NCBI GenBank assembly: GCA_003164275.1 | Contig: PLSY01000287.1 | Coordinates: forward strand, 185 to 14,743 | Direction of reading: 5' to 3' | Source of the DNA: Acidimicrobiaceae bacterium | Lineage (GTDB): Bacteria; Actinomycetota; Acidimicrobiia; Acidimicrobiales; RAAP-2 | DNA length: 14,559 nt | Shown here: positions 8,865-14,559 of the stretch, in pieces | Layout: the number at the start of each line of letters is the position of its first letter | Position numbering within the stretch: position 1 is the stretch's first letter | Program-made: the position numbers and the translations under genes | The notes under the pieces: model-generated | The model's database searches: none | What the model was told of the DNA's origin: nothing | The model's input: only the letters and a program-made list of their open reading frames with translations

Positions 8865-10325
8865 ATGATCGTCGGACTGATCGTCGGACTCATCGCTGGA
8901 ACCGCCCTCGGCGTCGTGATCGGACTGTTGATCCGGGCCAATCACGTCACGGCGGCCCAAACCGCCGAGGCCCGGCTCGTCGACGCCGCGCAACAGAATC
9001 GACGGCTGACCGACGAGGTCGGGGCCCTCCGGGCCCAGCTGTCCGCCGAGCACCAGCACCTGGCCGACACACAGGCTGGTGCTGTCCGCCTGGAGGCCGA
9101 ACTCGGTCATGAGCGCCAGATCTCCGACCAACGCGCCGCCGCCTTCGAGGAGACCCGTGCGCAGCTGACCAATGAGTTCTCGCGTCTGTCGACGGCTGCC
9201 CTCCAGCAGAACAACGAGCAGTTCCTCCAGTTGGCCGACACCAAGCTGAATGAGACCCGTCAGGCGGCCGAGGGCGACTTGGCGAAGCGACAAGCGGCGA
9301 TCGAGCACCTCTTGAAGCCCATCGGCGACCAACTCGGCAAGTACGAGGCAGGAATCCAACGCCTCGAGGTGGAGCGTCAGCGCGCCTACACCGGCCTGAC
9401 CGAGCAGATGAAGCACCTTTCGACCTCCCACGACCAGCTGCAAAAGGAGACTCGGAACCTGGTGACGGCCCTTCGCTCCCCCCAGACCAGGGGTCGCTGG
9501 GGCGAGCTGCAGCTCCGCCGGGTGGTCGAGATGGCCGGCATGCTCGAGCACTGTGACTTCGACGAACAGGTCACCTCTGACGCCGACAGCGGTCGCCTGC
9601 GGCCGGACATGGTGGTCCACCTGCCGGGGAACAAGAACGTGGCCGTGGATGCCAAGGTGCCGATGCAGGCCTTCCTCGATGCCAACGAGGCCGACGACGA
9701 GTCGGTACGCCGGACCCATCTGGCCAGCCACGGGCGCCAGATGAAGGCCCATGTCGATGCCCTGGCCAAGAAGGAGTACTGGAAGCGGGTCGACCCGTCC
9801 CCCGAGTTCGTGGTGGCCTTCATCCCCGGGGACCCGTTGCTCACCGCCGCCCTCGAGCACGAGCCGGGACTGATGGAGTACGCCGTGGCCAACCATGTGC
9901 TGTTGGCCACGCCGACTTCGCTCATCGCACTGCTGCGGGCCGTGGCCTACGGGTGGCAGCAGGAATCCTTGGCGGCCAACGCCCGAGAGGTGCAGGATCA
10001 GGCCAAAGAGCTCTACCAGCGTCTGTCCGTCCTCGGGGAACACTTCTCGGGTGTCGGGAAGGGGCTAAACAGTGCGGTTTCGGCCTACAACAAGGCCGTT
10101 GGGTCCCTCGAGACGAGAGTGCTGGTCACGGCTCGCAAGTTCCAGGACATGGGCGTGGTCGGGGCGGGGGAAAAAGAGCTGCCCCATCCGGCCTCCGTCG
10201 ATGTCCTCACCCGGTCACTCCAGGCACCGGAGTTGACCTCTCCCATGCTCGACCTCCCTGGCATGGCGATGTCCCTCGACCATGTCGGCGCTGATGGGCT
10301 AGGAGCCTCGGCCTCCGACGACTGA
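8865..10325 (+). CDS. rmuC: DNA recombination protein RmuC homologue
   Basis: A 486-residue protein matching E. coli RmuC in length and plan. Residues 1-24 form an N-terminal membrane helix (MIVGLIVGLIAGTALGVVIG...). A long coiled-coil region follows (about 28-200, rich in Ala, Gln, Glu, Arg). Next is the conserved RmuC core with TRGRWGELQLRRVVEMAGM (about 208-227), DMVVHLPGNKNVAVDAKVP (nuclease-like fold, with the Asp-x-Lys segment), EFVVAFIPGD and VLLATPTSLIALLRAVAYGW. RmuC proteins limit inversions at short inverted repeats; biochemical activity is not well defined, and a restriction-endonuclease-like fold is proposed. The start is set by AAGGAGG upstream. The C-terminal ~40 residues are poorly conserved and acidic/Ala-rich. 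It is divergent from ndh with no obvious functional link. Confidence 0.94.
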   Translation: MIVGLIVGLIAGTALGVVIGLLIRANHVTAAQTAEARLVDAAQQNRRLTDEVGALRAQLSAEHQHLADTQAGAVRLEAELGHERQISDQRAAAFEETRAQLTNEFSRLSTAALQQNNEQFLQLADTKLNETRQAAEGDLAKRQAAIEHLLKPIGDQLGKYEAGIQRLEVERQRAYTGLTEQMKHLSTSHDQLQKETRNLVTALRSPQTRGRWGELQLRRVVEMAGMLEHCDFDEQVTSDADSGRLRPDMVVHLPGNKNVAVDAKVPMQAFLDANEADDESVRRTHLASHGRQMKAHVDALAKKEYWKRVDPSPEFVVAFIPGDPLLTAALEHEPGLMEYAVANHVLLATPTSLIALLRAVAYGWQQESLAANAREVQDQAKELYQRLSVLGEHFSGVGKGLNSAVSAYNKAVGSLETRVLVTARKFQDMGVVGAGEKELPHPASVDVLTRSLQAPELTSPMLDLPGMAMSLDHVGADGLGASASDD

Positions 10326-10456
10326 GGGGTCCTCCCCCCGGGGGTTCAGCCTGGCCCACCTCGCACCGGAAGCTCACTGCTCCCCTGACCTGGTCAAATT
10401 CCGGGATATGACGATTCGATTGCAATTCTCAGGGTATTCCAAGGTGAGTGGGTAAT

Positions 10457-10472
10457 TGTGAGGCTGCTCACA
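10457..10472 (+). promoter_or_regulatory. CRP-type operator, exact TGTGA-N6-TCACA
   Basis: TGTGAGGCTGCTCACA is a 6-bp perfect inverted repeat (TGTGAG/CTCACA, 4-nt spacer). It matches both half-sites of the CRP consensus that is also bound by actinobacterial cAMP-receptor proteins (Mycobacterium Crp, Corynebacterium GlxR). It is centred about 69 nt upstream of the sqdB start. Whether it activates or represses depends on an unmapped transcription start. The match is seen; the binding protein is inferred. Confidence 0.55.
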
Positions 10473-10497
10473 TCAGGGCCGCACGGTCCTTCAATGA

Positions 10498-11775
<1,278 letters not shown>

Positions 11776-11794
11776 CCCGGCTCCGGCGGCACGC

Positions 11795-11833
11795 ACCGGT
11801 CACGTGAGGCGCCCGCGCCCCCACGTGGCCGGT
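11795..11833 (+). terminator. Long hairpin after sqdB
   Basis: ACCGGTCACGTG (11795-11806) and CACGTGGCCGGT (11822-11833) pair over 12 bp, with one T-G wobble and a 15-nt loop, 19 nt after the stop codon. The two CACGTG hexamers are also palindromes in themselves. No U-run follows. It most likely ends sqdB transcription and isolates the next gene, which has its own promoter element. Confidence 0.5.
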
Positions 11834-11863
11834 TGACCCCAGCCGCCGGTTTGACGCTGGCAC

Positions 11864-11869
11864 TATCGT
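11864..11869 (+). promoter_or_regulatory. Putative -10 element of a leaderless promoter for the membrane protein gene
   Basis: TATCGT (TANNNT) ends 7 nt before the ATG at 11877 and no Shine-Dalgarno is present. A TTGACG at 11851-11856 is only 7 nt upstream, too close to be its -35. Confidence 0.45.
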
Positions 11870-11876
11870 CATCGGG

Positions 11877-13094
11877 ATGCCCAGAGCCAGACGGAGACGC
11901 AGTCGCTCCGCGGCCCAGCGCACGTGGGGCCGAACCTTGGTCCTGCTGCTCGTCGGGGTAGTGGCCCTGGTCCTGATCATCGGCTCCCTGGTCGAGATCA
12001 ACGCCCAGTCCAGCGGCATCCGCTCCTATACGACCGCTGGCTACGGAGCCCTGGCCTCCAGGGTGGTGGACGCCTCCAACCAGACGGGCACTCTTCTGTC
12101 CACCCTGATGAAGCAGGCGCCGACGCTGCCCAACGGGTTCGTCGCCGCCGACTCGTCCATTCCCCGCAGCGCGAGGACAGTCCTGCAGCAGGGGCTCGAC
12201 GAGGCCACCACCTCCACGTCGGTCCAGGCCGGCCAGGCGGTCCGGATGGCCCCGCCTGGACCCCCTGGGTCCCTCGGCCAGCGCCTGGTCGACGTCCTCC
12301 AGGATCGGGCCGCTGCCGTGTCCGCCCTCCGCAGCACGATCGACCGGCTCCTCGGCATGGCGCCGCTGCCGGTCGCCGGGGCTCCCTCGACGACTACGGC
12401 GACGACCCCTGGCGCCAACTCGTCGGTAGCCGAGAGCTCCGCACAGATGGCTGCCGCCGGCTCGGAGCTCCAACGGGCCGACACGGCCTACCGCGCTCTC
12501 CTGGCCGACATCCACAACCAACGTGTTCCGTTGCACCTTCCGAATTCGGTGTGGGTGCCACAGCCTGTCGCCACCGCCGCCCTCGGCGCCAACCTGCTCT
12601 CGACCACGGCGAATGACCTCAGCTCGTCGGCCACGTTGCATCCGTTCCACCAGTTGATCCTCTCGGCTGTCGGACTGGAGCCCCCGGCCGTGCCCCCGGC
12701 GACGCCGACGGGCGGCTTGGGCACGGCGGGGCAGGGCTGTCGCAAGCCGACCTCGGCCACACCTGGCGCTGCCCCCACCGTCCTCCCCCCGACGGCGACG
12801 GTGACGGCCCTGGTGACGGTGACCAACTGTGGGACGGTCGGCGAGTCCGGAGTGGTCGTCAACGAGACCCTGGCGTTGTCCGATGCCCCCGGCGCCGCGC
12901 TGCCTGCATCGCAGGCCGCCAGGGGGGGCCAAGCTCACACCACGGCCACTCTGGCCTCGGGATCATCCAGCGCCCTCTCGCTCGGGCCACTGGCCGTGGC
13001 CGAGGGCCACACCTACCTCCTCACCGTCACCATCGCCGGCTTGGCCGACTCGCCGGGAGGCAGTCAACAGTTCCTCGTCCAGATCGCCGGTTAG
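11877..13094 (+). CDS. Single-pass membrane-anchored extracytoplasmic protein of unknown function
   Basis: I do not recognise a family for this 405-residue protein. Visible parts in order: a very basic N-terminus (PRARRRRSRS, residues 2-11); one hydrophobic span (about 20-39, LVLLLVGVVALVLIIGSL) that acts as an anchor, with no cleavage motif evident; an Ala/Ser/Thr-rich, mostly helical region (45-215) with a Thr/Pro/Ala linker near 165-180; a segment with LLADIHNQRVPLHLPNSVWVP (about 208-228); a Pro-rich linker (about 262-300); and a C-terminal region (about 300-405) of alternating beta-strand pattern, resembling the Ig-like/CARDB-type domains of cell-surface proteins. The only two cysteines, Cys288 and Cys318, flank the start of that domain and could form a disulfide. 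The basic N-terminus suggests the bulk lies outside. It stands alone between hairpins, so context says little. Confidence 0.8.
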   Translation: MPRARRRRSRSAAQRTWGRTLVLLLVGVVALVLIIGSLVEINAQSSGIRSYTTAGYGALASRVVDASNQTGTLLSTLMKQAPTLPNGFVAADSSIPRSARTVLQQGLDEATTSTSVQAGQAVRMAPPGPPGSLGQRLVDVLQDRAAAVSALRSTIDRLLGMAPLPVAGAPSTTTATTPGANSSVAESSAQMAAAGSELQRADTAYRALLADIHNQRVPLHLPNSVWVPQPVATAALGANLLSTTANDLSSSATLHPFHQLILSAVGLEPPAVPPATPTGGLGTAGQGCRKPTSATPGAAPTVLPPTATVTALVTVTNCGTVGESGVVVNETLALSDAPGAALPASQAARGGQAHTTATLASGSSSALSLGPLAVAEGHTYLLTVTIAGLADSPGGSQQFLVQIAG

Positions 13095-13107
13095 GGCTCG
13101 TCGAGCC
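13095..13107 (+). terminator. Short palindrome at the stop of the membrane protein gene
   Basis: GGCTCG-T-CGAGCC directly follows the TAG stop. Folded, it gives a 5-bp stem with a GTC loop. It is weak compared with the other hairpins in the window. Confidence 0.3.
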
Positions 13108-13149
13108 AGGGCGGAGGACCCGGTTGGTCAGCGGTGGGGGGTGTCGATC

Positions 13150-13155
13150 TAGGAT
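13150..13155 (+). promoter_or_regulatory. Putative -10 element of gltA
   Basis: TAGGAT (TANNNT) lies 47 nt before the GTG at 13203 and would give a leader of about 40 nt carrying GAAGG and GAGG purine stretches. Unlike most genes here, gltA appears to have a leader. No clear -35 is seen at standard spacing. Confidence 0.3.
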
Positions 13156-13202
13156 TGGCTCGAGAGAGAGTCGAACAGAACAACAGAAGGGTCTGAGGAT
13201 CA

Positions 13203-14474
13203 GTGGCTGAGAGCATCACGATCACCGACAACCGCAGCGGTGAGTCCCTTGAAATCCCCTTTGAGAACGGGGGGATCTCCGCAGCACAATGGTCGAAACT
13301 CCTACCTGGTACCTGGTTCTACGATCCAGGATTCACCTCGACGGCGGCGTGCGAGAGCGCCATCACCTACCTCGACGGTGACAATGGCATCCTCAAGTAC
13401 CGCGGCTATCCCATCGAGCAGCTCGCTGAGAACTCCACCTATCTCGAGGTCGCCTACCTGTTGTTGAACGGGGAGCTGCCGACCGCTGACCAGTTCGAGA
13501 ACTGGTCAGCGGACATCACCCAGCACACCTTCATCCACGAGAACGTGCGCAAGCGCTTCCTCGAGGGCTTCCACTACGACGCCCACCCGATGGGCATGCT
13601 GGTGTCGGCGGTCGCTGCCCTCTCCACCTTCTACGGCGACGCCAAGGACATCTTCGACATCGACTCGCGGCACAAGCAGATCATCCGGCTCATCGCCAAG
13701 ATGCCCACCCTGGCCGCCGCCGCCCACCGGTTCAGCGTCGGGATGCCCTTCGTCTATCCGGACAACTCCCTTCCGTTCACCTCGAACTTCCTCTCCATGA
13801 TGTGGAAGATCGCCGAGCCCCGCTTCGAGGCCGACCCCGTTCTCGCCAAGGCCCTTGACGTCTTGTTCATCCTCCATGCCGATCACGAGCAGAACTGTTC
13901 GACCACGGCCATGAGGGTCGTCGGTTCTTCCCACGCCGACCCGTACTCGGCGTGTGCCGCCGCCGCCGCCGCCCTCTACGGCCCCCGCCACGGAGGTGCC
14001 AACGAAGCGGTGATCCGGATGCTGACCGAGATCGGCTCGATCGAGAACGTCGAGCCCTTCATCAAGTCGGTGAAGGAGGGGTCGGGTGGAAGGCTCCAGG
14101 GCTTCGGGCACCGGGTCTACAAGAGCTACGACCCGAGGGCCAAGATCATAAAGAAGACGGCCGACGACGTATTCGAGGTCACCGGGAAGAATCCGCTGTT
14201 GGACATCGCCTTGAAGCTCGAGGAGATCGCCCTCTCGGACGACTACTTCATCTCCAGGAAGCTCTATCCGAACGTGGACTTCTACTCCGGCCTGATCTAC
14301 CAGGCCATGGGATTCCCGCTCGAGATGTTCCCCGTGCTGTTCGCCATCCCCCGGACGGTGGGCTGGTTGGCCCACTGGCAGGAGATGCTCGACCAGGACT
14401 CGAAGATCGCCCGTCCCCGCCAGCTCTACATCGGCGAGGACACCCGGGACTACGTCCCGATGTCCGACCGCTGA
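13203..14474 (+). CDS. gltA: Citrate synthase
   Basis: A 423-residue enzyme condensing acetyl-CoA and oxaloacetate to citrate, the entry step of the TCA cycle. All catalytic residues are present: His228 in LHADHEQNCST, His303 in GFGHRVYKSYDPR (the family signature) and Asp359 in NVDFYSG. GPRHGGANEAV is the conserved helix between them. The N-terminal ~45-residue beta domain and LDGDNGILKYRGYPI place it with the type II, hexameric citrate synthases of E. coli and actinobacteria; this class is often inhibited by NADH, which cannot be decided from sequence here. The start is GTG, giving MAESITITDNRSG; GAGG lies 4 nt and GAAGG 12 nt upstream, so the ribosome site is only moderate. No other TCA gene is adjacent. 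Confidence 0.97.
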   Translation: MAESITITDNRSGESLEIPFENGGISAAQWSKLLPGTWFYDPGFTSTAACESAITYLDGDNGILKYRGYPIEQLAENSTYLEVAYLLLNGELPTADQFENWSADITQHTFIHENVRKRFLEGFHYDAHPMGMLVSAVAALSTFYGDAKDIFDIDSRHKQIIRLIAKMPTLAAAAHRFSVGMPFVYPDNSLPFTSNFLSMMWKIAEPRFEADPVLAKALDVLFILHADHEQNCSTTAMRVVGSSHADPYSACAAAAAALYGPRHGGANEAVIRMLTEIGSIENVEPFIKSVKEGSGGRLQGFGHRVYKSYDPRAKIIKKTADDVFEVTGKNPLLDIALKLEEIALSDDYFISRKLYPNVDFYSGLIYQAMGFPLEMFPVLFAIPRTVGWLAHWQEMLDQDSKIARPRQLYIGEDTRDYVPMSDR

Positions 14475-14514
14475 CCGGCAACCCCGGAGCGACAAAGCCA
14501 GGGCACCCGAGGGC

Positions 14515-14559
14515 TCACGTCGGCACCTGGCGCATCAGCCCCTCTTGGACCATGGAGAC
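14515..14559 (-). CDS. Possible C-terminal end of a minus-strand gene (cut by window edge)
   Basis: The minus strand from the right edge reads 14 codons without interruption (VSMVQEGLMRQVPT) and stops at TGA 14517-14515. Its composition resembles a natural C-terminus, and it would be convergent with gltA across a 40-nt gap. The stretch is far too short to assign a product or to exclude chance. The remaining 3' sequence shows nothing else. Confidence 0.2.
   Translation of the reverse strand, partial: VSMVQEGLMRQVPT

Noticed and set aside
8766..10043. Long minus-strand open frame continuing from ndh across rmuC
   Set aside because: rmuC on the plus strand has a membrane helix, coiled coil and conserved core, while the antisense translation is a composition artefact of GC-rich DNA. 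ndh starts cleanly at 8765.
11851..11869. Classical -35/-10 promoter TTGACG...TATCGT before the membrane protein gene
   Set aside because: The spacer is only 7 nt, far below 16-18, so TTGACG cannot be its -35. Only the -10-like element is kept.
13506..14495. 329-residue minus-strand open frame opposite citrate synthase
   Set aside because: It is a shadow of gltA, with Asp/Gly/Val/Leu-rich composition typical of antisense high-GC frames and no motif.

Overview
This is a high-GC bacterial window with chromosomal, largely housekeeping content. It has strong G/C bias at third codon positions, an adjacent aspartokinase / aspartate-semialdehyde dehydrogenase pair, frequent GTG starts and many starts that look leaderless. 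Together these point to an actinobacterium. A deep-branching class such as Acidimicrobiia is my guess, not a demonstrated assignment. I see no insertion sequences, phage genes, CRISPR array, tRNA or rRNA.

Layout. At 1-287 (-) is the N-terminal part of a 3-hydroxybutyryl-CoA dehydrogenase-type enzyme, cut by the window edge. It diverges from an HSL-type alpha/beta hydrolase (535-2046 +) with an unusual basic, disordered N-terminal tail. After a hairpin comes a peptidase S51/cyanophycinase-like protein (2089-2781 +). This converges on two tandem cyclophilin-type prolyl isomerases (2835-4319 -), one apparently cytosolic and one membrane-anchored. The anchored one diverges from the lysC-asd pair (4414-6728 +), which supplies aspartate semialdehyde for lysine/diaminopimelate, threonine and methionine. 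That pair converges on phoU and a type II NADH dehydrogenase (6768-8765 -). rmuC (8865-10325 +) is divergent from ndh. A well-spaced regulatory region then precedes a UDP-sulfoquinovose synthase homologue, sqdB (10534-11775 +). A lone membrane-anchored protein of unknown function (11877-13094 +) and citrate synthase gltA (13203-14474 +) follow. A short open stretch at the right edge may be the C-terminus of a minus-strand gene.

Themes. The proteins cover core metabolism (TCA entry, aspartate family, respiratory NADH oxidation), acyl metabolism, protein folding and a cell-envelope sulfosugar. Three non-coding signals stand out. Six genes have a TANNNT hexamer ending 6-8 nt before the start codon, as expected for leaderless transcripts. 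lysC has an internal in-frame ATG with a strong Shine-Dalgarno, as expected for a separate beta subunit. sqdB has an upstream sequence that matches the CRP-type half-sites TGTGA-N6-TCACA exactly. I did not find a clearly new multi-gene system. The most unusual items are the sqdB locus with its control region and the tailed hydrolase.
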